Assembly: GCA_946481615.1 (NCBI GenBank) | Contig: CAMLOR010000059.1 | Location: 1 to 16,124 of the forward strand | DNA from: an uncultured Aquimonas sp. | GTDB taxonomy: Bacteria > Pseudomonadota > Gammaproteobacteria > Xanthomonadales > Xanthomonadaceae | Direction of reading: 5' to 3' | DNA: 16,124 nucleotides | Shown here: piece by piece, positions 1-8,024 of the stretch | Position numbering within the stretch: the stretch's first letter is position 1 | Layout of the letters: each line of letters begins with the position of its first letter | Notes under the pieces: generated by a model | Told to the model about the DNA's origin: nothing | The model's database searches: none | Seen by the model: the letters and a program-made list of their open reading frames with translations, nothing else | Translations under genes and position numbers: made by a program

Positions 1-517
1 AGAAGCCGCCGTCGATGCCGATCACGTGCACGGCCTGGAACCAGCCGCCCAGGATCGCGAAGCCGCAGAACACCGCGGTCAGCAGCGGCACGCTGATCAG
101 CCCGGCGAGGAAGCGCGGCACGACCACCTTGCCGACCGGATCGATCGCCATCATCGAGAGCGCGGTGATCTGGTCGGTGGCGCGCATCAGGCCGAGCTCG
201 GCCGCCATCGCCGAGCCCGCGCGTCCGCAGAACAGGATGGCGGCCAGCACGGGCCCGAGCTCGCGGTACAGCGAGAGCCCGAGCAGCGTGCCGAGCGCGT
301 TGCCGGCGCCGAACACGCTCAGCGTGCGGTAGCCCTGCAGCGTCATCACCAGGCCCACGAAAGCACCGCCCACCGCGACGATGGGCACCGAGCGCGCGCC
401 CACGGTATAGATTTGCCGGACGGTGTCGGCGAACTGCGCGCGCGTCGGGCGCAGCGCACCCAGGATGCGGAACAGGAACAGTCCGAAGCGGCCGATGACC
501 GCGAGCTGCCTACCCAT
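1..517 (-). CDS. mlaE: MlaE-type phospholipid ABC transporter permease (C-terminus beyond the left edge)
   Basis: This is the inner-membrane permease of the Mla system, which moves phospholipids between the inner and outer membranes via periplasmic MlaC. I translated it by hand because the frame runs off the window edge. It starts at ATG 517, and 172 residues are visible of the usual roughly 250. The family signature is clear: YRELGPVLAAILFCGRAGSA, then AELGLMRATDQITALSMMAI and DPVGKVVVPRF. Hydrophobic segments alternate with these cytoplasmic coupling elements, as in MlaE/Ttg2B. The ATG lies inside the last codons of mlaF (8-base overlap), so the two are translationally coupled. mlaD, mlaC and mlaB would be expected beyond the left edge. 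The family call is secure; the missing C-terminus cannot be assessed. Confidence 0.93.
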   Translation of the reverse strand, partial: MGRQLAVIGRFGLFLFRILGALRPTRAQFADTVRQIYTVGARSVPIVAVGGAFVGLVMTLQGYRTLSVFGAGNALGTLLGLSLYRELGPVLAAILFCGRAGSAMAAELGLMRATDQITALSMMAIDPVGKVVVPRFLAGLISVPLLTAVFCGFAILGGWFQAVHVIGIDGGF

Positions 518-1307
518 GCGCCACCTGCGCGTCGCGGCGGTAATCGAAGGCGATCGGACCGTCGGGCGTGCCATCGAGGAACTGGCGCATCAGCGGATCG
601 GTGGTCGCCATCAATTCGTCCGGCTTGCCGTCGAAGGCGATGCGGCCGTTGGCGATCGCCAGCACGCGGTCGGCGAAGGGCAGCGATTCGCGCACGTGAT
701 GCGTGATCACCAGGCTGGTCAGCCCGAGGCTGTCGTTGAGGCCACGGATGAGATCGAGGATGACCCCGCAGGCGATGGGGTCCAGACCCGTGAGCGGTTC
801 GTCGTAGAGCATCAATGGCGGATCGAGCACCAGCGCGCGCGCCAGCGCCACGCGCCGCGCCATGCCGCCGGAGAGTTGTTGCGGTTCGAGCTGCATCGCT
901 TCCGCCAGGCCGACGGCGTTGAGCTTCAAGCGCACCAGCTCGACGATCACGGGTTCCGGCAGCGGCGTGTGCGCACGCAGCGGCAACGCCACGTTGTCCA
1001 GCACATCCAGATCGGACAGCAGGCCGTTGCCCTGCAGCAGCACGCCCATGCGGCGGCGCAGGGCGAAGAGCTCGCGCACCGTCCTGCGCGGCAGCGACTC
1101 GCCCAGAACCTCCACCGTGCCCTGCGCCGCGCGCAGTTCGCCGGTGATGGCCTGCAGCAGGGTCGATTTGCCCGCACCACTGGGCCCGATGACCATCGTC
1201 ACCGTGCCCGGCGCGAGCGCGAAGCTCGCATCGCGCACGATCACGCGTTCGCCACGCGCGAGCGTGACGTCCTGGAAGCGGACGGCGGGAGAAGCGGGGG
1301 GGGACAC
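510..1307 (-). CDS. mlaF: MlaF-type phospholipid ABC transporter ATP-binding protein
   Basis: This is the cytoplasmic ATPase that powers the MlaE permease. With the GTG start at 1307 it has 265 residues, normal for MlaF. Walker A is GPSGAGKST at residues 41-49, the Q-loop is near LLQGNG at 90-95, the ABC signature LSGGMARRVALARAL is at 145-159, Walker B plus catalytic Glu is LMLYDEPLTGLD at 165-176, and the H-loop is ITHH at 201-204. An in-frame ATG at 1415 exists, but the extra 36 residues are encoded by REP-like repeats and do not look like protein, so I reject it. No Shine-Dalgarno sequence precedes GTG 1307; instead a GATAAT hexamer ends 7 bases upstream. The gene overlaps mlaE by 8 bases. 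Confidence 0.93.
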   Translation of the reverse strand: MSPPASPAVRFQDVTLARGERVIVRDASFALAPGTVTMVIGPSGAGKSTLLQAITGELRAAQGTVEVLGESLPRRTVRELFALRRRMGVLLQGNGLLSDLDVLDNVALPLRAHTPLPEPVIVELVRLKLNAVGLAEAMQLEPQQLSGGMARRVALARALVLDPPLMLYDEPLTGLDPIACGVILDLIRGLNDSLGLTSLVITHHVRESLPFADRVLAIANGRIAFDGKPDELMATTDPLMRQFLDGTPDGPIAFDYRRDAQVAHG

Positions 1308-1313
1308 GTGGCG

Positions 1314-1319
1314 ATTATC
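1314..1319 (-). promoter_or_regulatory. Candidate -10 hexamer of mlaF (GATAAT)
   Basis: Read on the minus strand, GATAAT is followed by six bases (CGCCAC) and then the GTG start of mlaF. Transcription would begin at or within a base or two of the start codon, giving a leaderless or nearly leaderless mRNA. I see no good -35 element 16-18 bases upstream. The call rests only on the match to the sigma-70 -10 consensus and on similar spacing before two other genes in this window. Confidence 0.35.
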
Positions 1320-1342
1320 GCAGAGCGGGACCGGGGCGTGGG

Positions 1343-1580
1343 ATTCGACAGGCTCACCCTGAACGGGTTTGGAGCGTCGTCTGCCTGGACTGTGGCGTGG
1401 GTTCGACGAGCTCACCCCGAACGGTTGAGGTGGTATCCGTTCACGGTGGGACCTATCGAATCCGACGCTCCAGTCCCCGCGCAGGTGCTTGCCTCACCCG
1501 TTCACGGTGAGCTTGTCGAATCCGCCGCCCCGGTCCCGCGCACCGTGCTTGCTTCATCCGTTCGCGGTGAGCCCGTCGAA
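1343..1580. repeat. Cluster of five REP-like repeats between the ABC permease gene and mlaF
   Basis: The only extended non-coding stretch (1308-1600) holds five copies of a 23-25 base element of the form TTCGACARGCTCACCGYGAACGG. Copies A (1343-1367) and B (1401-1424) read left to right. Copies C (1437-1460), D (1498-1520) and E (1558-1580) read in the opposite direction. Units C, D and E recur every 60-61 bases, and the sequence between repeats is also partly conserved (after D and E, TCCGCCGCCCCGGT is identical). Copies B and C face each other 12 bases apart and could form a long stem. Such elements are common extragenic repeats in Xanthomonadales and other GC-rich proteobacteria. No transposase is present. 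They could act as transcript ends for the upstream permease operon, but no U-run is visible. Confidence 0.85.
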
Positions 1581-1600
1581 TCCGCCGCCCCGGTTCCGCG

Positions 1601-2842
1601 CTACTCCGTCCGCAGCGCCGCGATCGGATCCAGCGCCGCGGCCTGCTTCGCGGGGTACACGCCGAAGGCCAGCCCCACGGCGGCACAGGTGATCGTGGCC
1701 AGGAAGATCGGTACCGGCGCCCACGCCACCTGCCAGCCGGCCAGTGCCGCGATCAGGTAGGCCAGCAGCCCGCCGAACAGCAGACCGAAGGCCGCACCCA
1801 GGCCGCAGATCACGCTGGCTTCGCGCAGGAACTGCGCCACGATGTCGCTGCGGCGGGCGCCCAGCGCGCGCAACAGGCCGATCTCGCGCTTACGTTCGAG
1901 CACGTTGGCCAACATGATGTTCATGATGCCGATGCCGCCCACCAGCAGGCTCACCGCGGCGATCGCGGCCATCACGATGCGGAAGATGCGTTGCGTCTGC
2001 TGGTGCTGGCGGAACAGTTGCGCCGGCACCACCAGCTTGTAGTCCTCGACGCCCGCGTGGCGCTGCTGCAGCACGGCCGACACCACCTTCGCGGCCGGCG
2101 CCACCTGTTCGGCTTCGGCGAGCCGGATCCAGAAACGATCGATCTCGTCCTCCAGCGGCTGGAAGCGGAAGCGCGCCCGCGCGCTGGCCAGCGGCAGGAA
2201 CACGCGATTGCTTTCCAGCCCGAGCTGCACGCCTTCGAAGCGATCGGCGGAGAGATCGCGATCGGCCAGCACGCCGACCACTTCGAGCCAGACATGATTG
2301 ACCTTGACCGATTGCCCGACCGCGCCGCCTTCGGGAAAGAGCGTGCGCGCGGCCTGGTGGCCGAGCACCGCGACCGCGGCCAGGCCGCTCTCGTCGGCGT
2401 CGCCCAGCGCACGCCCTTCGGCGATGCGCAGCGAGGCCAGTTCGAAATAGCCCGGCGTCACGCCGCTGGCCTGCGCATCGCCGGCCGAATGATCGCTGTA
2501 GACGGCGTGCGTCTTCACCGGCTTCTCGGCGGCGAACTGCGTGGCGCCGGGCGTCACCGCCAGCGCCGCGCGCGCATCGTTGAGCGTCAGGCCCAGGCTG
2601 CGCTCGCGCCGTTCGCGCTGCGATTCGGCATCGGCGCTCACCGATTCGACGATGAGGTTGTTGAGGCCCAGGCCCTGCACCAGCCGCAGCGCTTCGCGGC
2701 GCGAGCCCTCGCCCACCGCCTGCATCGCCACGATGGCGCCCACGCCGAAGATCAGGCCGAGCAGCGTCAGGCCGGTGCGCAGCTTGCGGCGTGTCAGTTC
2801 CTCCAGCGCCTCGCGCCAGGGGCGCGCATGGGCCGGCGTCAC
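1601..2842 (-). CDS. MacB/FtsX-type ABC transporter permease
   Basis: This is an inner-membrane permease of the MacB type, without the fused ATPase domain of E. coli MacB. It starts at GTG 2842, overlapping the stop of the adaptor 3 gene as GTGA, and has 413 residues. Topology is classical: one transmembrane helix at about residues 21-42, a large periplasmic domain, then three C-terminal helices. The hallmark GGIGIMNIMLANVLERKREI and LLRALGA follow the second helix, and the protein ends with YPAKQAAALDPIAALRTE, both typical of the family. A longer reading frame to 3109 is antisense-like, arginine-rich sequence and was rejected. It is the last gene of the five-gene operon and probably works with the ATPase at 6090-6764 as a mechanotransmitting exporter. 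The substrate is unknown. Confidence 0.93.
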   Translation of the reverse strand: MTPAHARPWREALEELTRRKLRTGLTLLGLIFGVGAIVAMQAVGEGSRREALRLVQGLGLNNLIVESVSADAESQRERRERSLGLTLNDARAALAVTPGATQFAAEKPVKTHAVYSDHSAGDAQASGVTPGYFELASLRIAEGRALGDADESGLAAVAVLGHQAARTLFPEGGAVGQSVKVNHVWLEVVGVLADRDLSADRFEGVQLGLESNRVFLPLASARARFRFQPLEDEIDRFWIRLAEAEQVAPAAKVVSAVLQQRHAGVEDYKLVVPAQLFRQHQQTQRIFRIVMAAIAAVSLLVGGIGIMNIMLANVLERKREIGLLRALGARRSDIVAQFLREASVICGLGAAFGLLFGGLLAYLIAALAGWQVAWAPVPIFLATITCAAVGLAFGVYPAKQAAALDPIAALRTE

Positions 2843-4059
2843 GATTCGCTCCCCGTTGCCGCCGGCGTTTCGTCGGCGCGGCGCGGCGTGAGTACGACGG
2901 CGTCGCCGGCCTGCAATCCTTCCAGCACTTCCGAACGCGCCGGCCCGCGCGCGCCGAGCTTCACCTCGCGCTTCTCGACGCCGTGCCCGTTGCGCACGTC
3001 GACCCAGGTCCTGCCGTCGTCGGAAACCACGGCGACGTTCGGCACGCTCAGGCCCTGCTCGCGGCGCTGCACGAAGATGCGGGCGCGGAAGGCCTGGCCC
3101 GGCACCCAACCGTGTTTCTGCGCCACTTCAGGCGGCACCAGCGCCTTCATCAGCACGTATTTGACGGGACTCTGCCGGTTGCGCACCGCCGCCGCGGCCG
3201 CCACCCAGGAAAGCTTGCTGCGCACCGTCTGCGCGGGGCGCCCGACCGGATACAGCTCGACTTCGGCACCGGCCGCCGCGCCCTGCGCTTCGAGCTGCGG
3301 CAGCGCCAGTTCCACTTCGAGCGCGGCCGGATCGGGCAGCGAGGCGAATTCGTTGCCGGCCCACAGCGTGGAACCGATCTTGGGCTTCTCTCCGCTCCAG
3401 TTGGCCGAGATCACCAGCACGCCGGCGTTCGGCGCCTTCAGTTCGAGTGCGGCCAGGTCGTCGCGCCGGCGGTCGCGGTTGAGTTCGAACGTCGCCTTCT
3501 GGGAATCGAGCACGGCCAGTTCGGTCTCGCCCCGCGAACCGGCCTGCCCGCGTTTCCACTCGAGCACGCCGCGCTTCTCGCCGAGGAAGCGTTGGTCCTG
3601 GATGGCGTCGAGGATCTCGTTGCGCGCGAACATTTCCAGATCGGCGCCGGCGTAGCGCTGCGCGATCGTCAGATCGGAGCCGACCTGCGCCAGATCGACG
3701 TCGACGCGGCCCTGCAGCGTGCCCAGTTCGTCCTGCTTGGCCTGGCGCGACAGCGCGTTGCGCTGCAGATCGAGCAGGGCCTTGGAGAGTTCGAGTTCGC
3801 CCTGCGCCGGCGAGAAGCGCGCGACGACTTCGCCGGCTTCCACGCGGCTGCCGTCGTCCTTCATCCACACCAGCTGGCGCGCGGCCCATTGCGTGCCCGG
3901 CACCGTCAACGGCGTGGACTTCGAGGATTTGAGCTGGCCCGCGGCTTCCACCACGAGTTCCAGCGGCTGCAGGCGCAACTGCTCGACCGGCGCATCGGCC
4001 GGACCTTCCGCGCCGCAGCCGGCGAGCAGCAGCATCGCGGGCAGGACGAGCCGGCGCAT
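2839..4059 (-). CDS. Periplasmic adaptor (HlyD/MacA-type) lipoprotein, adaptor 3 of the operon
   Basis: This is a membrane-fusion (adaptor) protein of 406 residues. It opens with a lipoprotein signal, MRRLVLPAMLLLAGC, with Cys15 as the predicted lipidated residue and Gly at +2. A split lipoyl-like domain follows: the first half around 48-83 (KDDGSRVEAGEVVARFS) and the second around 205-240 (LELKAPNAGVLVISANWSGE). They flank a helical hairpin at about 85-200. C-terminal beta-barrel and membrane-proximal domains follow (VPGQAFRARIFV, VPNVAVVSDDGRTWVDV). ATG 4059 overlaps the previous stop as TGATG. It should link the permease to an outer-membrane channel or deliver substrate; no TolC-like gene is visible. 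The family call is strong, the substrate unknown. Confidence 0.88.
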   Translation of the reverse strand: MRRLVLPAMLLLAGCGAEGPADAPVEQLRLQPLELVVEAAGQLKSSKSTPLTVPGTQWAARQLVWMKDDGSRVEAGEVVARFSPAQGELELSKALLDLQRNALSRQAKQDELGTLQGRVDVDLAQVGSDLTIAQRYAGADLEMFARNEILDAIQDQRFLGEKRGVLEWKRGQAGSRGETELAVLDSQKATFELNRDRRRDDLAALELKAPNAGVLVISANWSGEKPKIGSTLWAGNEFASLPDPAALEVELALPQLEAQGAAAGAEVELYPVGRPAQTVRSKLSWVAAAAAVRNRQSPVKYVLMKALVPPEVAQKHGWVPGQAFRARIFVQRREQGLSVPNVAVVSDDGRTWVDVRNGHGVEKREVKLGARGPARSEVLEGLQAGDAVVLTPRRADETPAATGSES

Positions 4060-5009
4060 CACGGCGCGGCTCCCGGCAGCACTTCGACGCGCACCGGCTG
4101 GCCGGGCTTCAGGCCCTGGGTGTCGCCTTCCAGCGCCAGCACCACATCGACCACCTGCACCGGCTGCACGCGCGATTTGCTGCGCACGGCGGGCGAGATC
4201 TCCTGCACGGTGGCGACCAGCGCGCGGCCGGCGCCGCCTTCCACGCTCACCCGCGCCCTGGCGCCGATCGCGAGTTTCATGAGCGAGCGCTCCGGCAACT
4301 GCGCGCGCACCGCGAGCGTGGCCAGGTCGGGAATCTCGGCCACCGTCTGGCCGCGCCAGACCTGCGAGCCGGCGTCGAATTTCTCGCCCTGGAAATCGGT
4401 CTTGTGCAGCATCACGCCGTCGCGCGGCGCGGTCACGTTGAGTTGGTCCATCGCCTGCTTCAGCTGCCGCACTTCGGCCTGCAGCTGCGCCAGTTCCGAT
4501 TCGAGCAGGCGCTTTTCCTGGCGGCGCTGCTCGGCCGCGGCGGTTTCGCGGCGTTCGGCCAGCGTCATCTGCGCCTCGGCCTGTTCGCGTTCGATCACGA
4601 GCTTCTGGTAATCGACGCGGCGCAGCAGCTCGGCCGGTTGCGTGGCCTTGCGGCGCGCCTTGTCGAGCGCGGCGCGCTGTTGCTCGGTGGCGATGCGCTC
4701 GTCGCGCTCGCGCTGGGCCAGGTCCATCAGCAGCCGATCGAGCTGGGTCTGCTTTTCCTTCAGCGCGCTCTGCTTTTCCATCAGCTTCTTCTGCGTATCG
4801 CCGCCGTCGAACACGAGCACCACATCGCCTTGCTTCACCGGCGCGCCGTCCGGATGCAGGCGCGTGATGTTGAGCTGCCACAGATCGTCGATGGCGGGCG
4901 GCACCAGCGCCGCGCTGGAGCGCGCGATCACTTCGCCATCCATCCGCAGCGGCTCGGCCTGCACGGCGCCGGCCGCGAGCAGCGCGGCAAACAGCAGGGA
5001 GCGGCTCAT
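4059..5009 (-). CDS. HlyD-family periplasmic adaptor, adaptor 2 of the operon
   Basis: This is a second membrane-fusion protein, 316 residues. A Sec signal peptide ([18 protein letters not shown], cleavage after Ala18) is followed by the first half of a lipoyl-like domain (residues 25-70, DGAPVKQGDVVLVFDGGD). A long charged coiled-coil hairpin spans about 72-190 and is rich in Glu, Gln, Arg and Ala. The second lipoyl half is LNVTAPRDGVMLHKTDFQGE, and a beta-barrel region ends in LKPGQPVRVEVLPG. The start ATG 5009 overlaps the stop of adaptor 1 as ATGA. The gene is shorter than adaptor 3 and lacks its extra C-terminal domain. It is probably a periplasmic partner of the same ABC exporter and not a duplicate for another system, because it is locked between the other operon genes. 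Confidence 0.88.
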   Translation of the reverse strand: MSRSLLFAALLAAGAVQAEPLRMDGEVIARSSAALVPPAIDDLWQLNITRLHPDGAPVKQGDVVLVFDGGDTQKKLMEKQSALKEKQTQLDRLLMDLAQRERDERIATEQQRAALDKARRKATQPAELLRRVDYQKLVIEREQAEAQMTLAERRETAAAEQRRQEKRLLESELAQLQAEVRQLKQAMDQLNVTAPRDGVMLHKTDFQGEKFDAGSQVWRGQTVAEIPDLATLAVRAQLPERSLMKLAIGARARVSVEGGAGRALVATVQEISPAVRSKSRVQPVQVVDVVLALEGDTQGLKPGQPVRVEVLPGAAP

Positions 5010-6089
5010 GGCGCCGCTCCCGCCGATGCCTCGGCATCGATGAGGATGCGTGCGCTCATGCCGGGCCGCAGCGCGTCCAGCGCCTGCGTCAGCTCGATGT
5101 CGACGGTGAAGTAGCGGCCTTCGCCCCATTCGGCCTTGGGTTCGGGCGCCCCGGCGATGCGCGCCACGCGGCCCTGCGCCTGCACGCCGGGCAAGGCATC
5201 GAAGCTGAGCGCGACCTGCTGGCCGTCGCGCAGCGCGGCGCGATCGGGCTCGAGCACGTAGGCCCGCACCGACATGCCGCCGGCGCCCACCACCTCGCCG
5301 ATCTTGCCGCCAGGATAGGCCGTGCTGCCTTCGTCGAAGCGCACCCCGCGCCAGTTGTCGAAGCCGTGCAGCACCAGCCCGTCCATGCTGGCGCGCTGCT
5401 CGGCATTCTCGACCTGGGCTTCGTGATAGAGCCTGTCGGCCTGCAGCTTGCGCACTTCCAGATCGCCGTCGGCGCGCCGGCGCGCCACCGCCTCGGTGGC
5501 GGTCGCGAACTCGGTCTGCTTGAGCGCGAACTCGCGCTCGGCGCGATCGAGTTCGCCGCGATAGCGATCGTGATCGAGCGCGGAGAGATGCGCGCGTGGA
5601 ATGGCGGCGTCGACGCGCGCCTTGTCGCGCGCGGCCCTGGCATCGACGAGCGCCTTCTCGGCGTCGATGGCCTTGACCTGCAGCTCGGCCAGTTCCTTGG
5701 CGGCCCTGGCCTCGGCCTGCTCGATCTGCGATTGCAGTTGCTGGATCTGGGTCAGCGAGGCGCCCGGATCGATCCGCACCAGCACGTCGCCGGCCTTCAC
5801 CCGGGTGCCCTCGGGCACGTAGTAGCGCAGCACCACGGGGCCGTTCGCGGGCGGAGCGATGATGGCCTCGGCGTTCTGGGCGCGCACTTCGCCGCTCACC
5901 AGCACGCGGGCGTGGGTGGCGGCGGCCGTCAGGGCGCACAGCAGTGCGAAGGCCGGCGCAGCCAATACATTTCGGGGCAAGCCTGTCGTACCCGGGCCTC
6001 GAGGCGACGGTTCGACAGGCTCACCGCGAACGGGTGAGGCGGATCGATGGCGGTTCGGCAGCCTGACGCTGAACCGCGGCCGCGGACTT

Positions 6090-6106
<17 letters not shown>
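5006..6106 (-). CDS. HlyD-family periplasmic adaptor, adaptor 1 of the operon (start uncertain)
   Basis: This is a third membrane-fusion protein. From residue 68 (numbering from ATG 6106, 366 residues) it shows [20 protein letters not shown], then [20 protein letters not shown] (first lipoyl half). A coiled-coil hairpin follows at about 120-230, and a second half-domain around [21 protein letters not shown] beta-barrel region ends in [15 protein letters not shown]. The hydrophobic secretion signal lies at residues 46-66 ([21 protein letters not shown]). The 40 residues before it are partly encoded by a REP-like repeat (6010-6033), so the true start may be TTG 5980, leaving a normal signal peptide. 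ATG 6106 overlaps the ATPase gene by 17 bases and is the only ATG upstream. The gene and family are secure; the start is not. Confidence 0.85.
6010..6033 (+). repeat. Single REP-like repeat inside the 5' end of the adaptor 1 frame
   Basis: This copy (GTTCGACAGGCTCACCGCGA plus ACGG) is nearly identical to the copies at 1343-1580 and is followed by GGTGAGGC as in copy B's flank (GGTTGAGG). It lies between the ATPase stop (6090) and the signal-peptide region of adaptor 1. Read in frame on the minus strand it encodes PVRGEPVEP, a peptide repeatedly produced by this element and not a protein motif. Confidence 0.8.
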
Positions 6107-6764
<658 letters not shown>

Positions 6765-6841
6765 GTGGCGCGCCCTTCCCCAGAAGCAGCCCGGGAGACA
6801 GGCTCGACCGTGCCGAAGTTCCGCGAAGCTTACCGGCTTGC

Positions 6842-6870
6842 TTGACGCCGATGCGCGCCCCATGTCAAAA
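6842..6870 (+). promoter_or_regulatory. Weak candidate promoter for the riboswitch-terC transcript
   Basis: TTGACG at 6842-6847 (five of six bases of the -35 consensus) is followed after 17 bases by TCAAAA at 6865-6870 (three of six bases of the -10 consensus). Transcription would begin near 6877, about 30 bases before the riboswitch P1 stem. The remaining sequence in 6765-6905, which separates it from the divergent ABC operon, shows no other clear element except a possible degenerate repeat copy at about 6797-6818. Confidence 0.3.
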
Positions 6871-6905
6871 GTAACGCGTGCTCCCCACGACCGGGGGGCG
6901 CCCCA

Positions 6906-7004
6906 TGAAGGGGAGTAGCTCTTCGTCGCGGTGCCGTCAGTACGGATCCTCCGGATCCCGGTTCCGTGGGCATGGTCCAGCCGGCCATGCGAGCAAGACC
7001 TTCG
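6906..7004 (+). promoter_or_regulatory. yybP-ykoY manganese riboswitch
   Basis: The aptamer matches the conserved core of the yybP-ykoY class. GGGGAGTAGC is at 6910-6919, a CCGTCAGTACGG block at about 6934-6945, and GAGCAAGACCTT at 6991-7002. The P1 stem is GAAGG (6907-6911) with CCTTC (6999-7003). Internal hairpins are GGATCC-TCC-GGATCC (6944-6958) and GCATGG/CCATGC (6970-6975 with 6985-6990). This class binds Mn2+ and commonly precedes TerC/Alx and MntP genes. Immediately downstream, TTCGCC (7001-7006) can pair with GGCGGA (7017-7022). That pairing hides the Shine-Dalgarno sequence and shares bases 7001-7003 with P1, so ligand binding should expose the ribosome site. Confidence 0.93.
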
Positions 7005-7019
7005 CCGATTCGCTCTGGC

Positions 7020-7024
7020 GGAGG
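7020..7024 (+). promoter_or_regulatory. Shine-Dalgarno sequence of the terC-family gene, sequestered in the OFF state
   Basis: GGAGG lies four bases before ATG 7029 and fixes this codon as the start. The earlier in-frame ATG at 6966 lies inside the riboswitch aptamer and is rejected. Bases 7020-7022 pair with 7001-7003 in the predicted alternative hairpin. Confidence 0.75.
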
Positions 7025-7028
7025 TTGC

Positions 7029-7994
7029 ATGGAAACCATCGGTACACCCTGGATGTGGGCGGGTTTCGGCCTGTTCGTGCTGGCCGCGCTCGCGGTCGAC
7101 ATCCGCCTGATGAAGCATGGTGGGCCGCACAAGGTCACGACGAAGGAAGCGCTGCTGTGGAGCGTGTTCTGGGTCGGCGTGGCCATGGCCTTCGACGGCG
7201 CGCTCTGGTGGTATCTGCAAGGCAAGCTGGGCAGCCCGGAGGCCACGCGCATCGCGCTCGAGTTCTTCACCGGCTATCTCGTCGAGAAATCGCTGGCGGT
7301 CGACAACATCTTCGTGTTCCTGATGTTGTTCACCTATTTCTCGGTGCCGGCCGAACAGCAGCAGCGCGTACTGGTGTACGGCGTGCTGGGCGCGATCGCG
7401 CTGCGCGCCATCATGATCTTCATCGGCGCGGCGCTGATCGCGCGTTTCCATTGGGTGCTGTATTTCTTCGGCGCCTTCCTGTTGCTCACCGGCATCAAGA
7501 TGCTCTGGGCCGCGGGCAAGCAGCCCGATCTGCAGAAGAATCCCGTGCTGCGCTGGCTCACTTCGCACCTGCCGCTCACGCCGGGCTACGAAGGCGGCCG
7601 CTTCTGGATCGGCGCCGGGCCCGCGCGCCGCTACACGCCGCTGTTCGTGGTGATGGTGATGATCGGCGTGACGGACCTGATCTTCGCGGTGGATTCGATC
7701 CCCGCGATCTTCGCCATCACCGAAGATCCCTTCATCGTGCTGACCTCGAACGTGTTCGCCGTGCTCGGCCTGCGCGCGCTGTTCTTCCTGCTGGCCGGCA
7801 TGGCCGACCGCTTCCATCTGCTGGCCTATGGCCTGGCCTTCGTGCTGATGTTCATCGGCGGCAAGATGCTGTTGATGGAGGTGTGGAAGATCCCGATCCT
7901 GGCGTCGCTCGGCGTGGTGGCGGCGATGCTGGCGGCGTCGATGTTGCTCAGTCTGTGGATTGCGCCGCGCAAACCCGCTTCCGAGGGGGCTTGA
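7029..7994 (+). CDS. TerC/Alx-family membrane protein, probable Mn2+ exporter
   Basis: This is a polytopic inner-membrane protein of 321 residues, the length of the long Alx/TerC branch. The two family motifs are intact: EKSLAVDNIFVF at about 86-98 and TDLIFAVDSIPAIFAIT at about 216-232. Each has membrane-embedded acidic residues (Asp92, Asp217, Asp223). The sequence DPFIVLTSNVFAVLGLRALF follows the second motif. About eight or nine hydrophobic helices span 9-310. Members of this family are linked to manganese export and, in older work, to tellurite resistance. The upstream yybP-ykoY riboswitch strongly favours a manganese role here. E. coli alx has the same riboswitch-gene arrangement. No other tellurite genes are nearby. 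It ends 30 bases before the rhomboid gene. Confidence 0.93.
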   Translation: METIGTPWMWAGFGLFVLAALAVDIRLMKHGGPHKVTTKEALLWSVFWVGVAMAFDGALWWYLQGKLGSPEATRIALEFFTGYLVEKSLAVDNIFVFLMLFTYFSVPAEQQQRVLVYGVLGAIALRAIMIFIGAALIARFHWVLYFFGAFLLLTGIKMLWAAGKQPDLQKNPVLRWLTSHLPLTPGYEGGRFWIGAGPARRYTPLFVVMVMIGVTDLIFAVDSIPAIFAITEDPFIVLTSNVFAVLGLRALFFLLAGMADRFHLLAYGLAFVLMFIGGKMLLMEVWKIPILASLGVVAAMLAASMLLSLWIAPRKPASEGA

Positions 7995-8024
7995 GGACGC
8001 TCGCGGCGGCCCCAGCTTTGGGCC

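Noticed and set aside
1308..1415. N-terminal extension of MlaF from an ATG at 1415
   Set aside because: The added residues (for example PVQGEPVESHAPVP) are translated repeat sequence. GTG 1307 gives the normal family length.
1437..1580. Three 23-base repeats with about 37-base spacers resembling a mini-CRISPR array
   Set aside because: The spacers are themselves similar between units, other copies occur in the opposite orientation nearby and far away (6010), and no cas gene is present. This is a REP-like cluster.
1453..1686. Small arginine-rich frame over the repeats on the minus strand, and its plus-strand counterpart 1489-1692
   Set aside because: They are made of repeat-derived peptides ([21 protein letters not shown]) that this element yields in any frame, and they overlap the end of the permease gene.
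1991..4611. Two long plus-strand frames (554 and 606 residues) across the exporter operon
   Set aside because: Both are antisense to the adaptor and permease genes, which have signal peptides, family motifs and coupled starts.
6966..7028. Upstream start (ATG 6966) adding 21 residues to the TerC-family protein
   Set aside because: It lies inside the riboswitch aptamer. ATG 7029 has a GGAGG ribosome site four bases upstream and gives the normal N-terminus.
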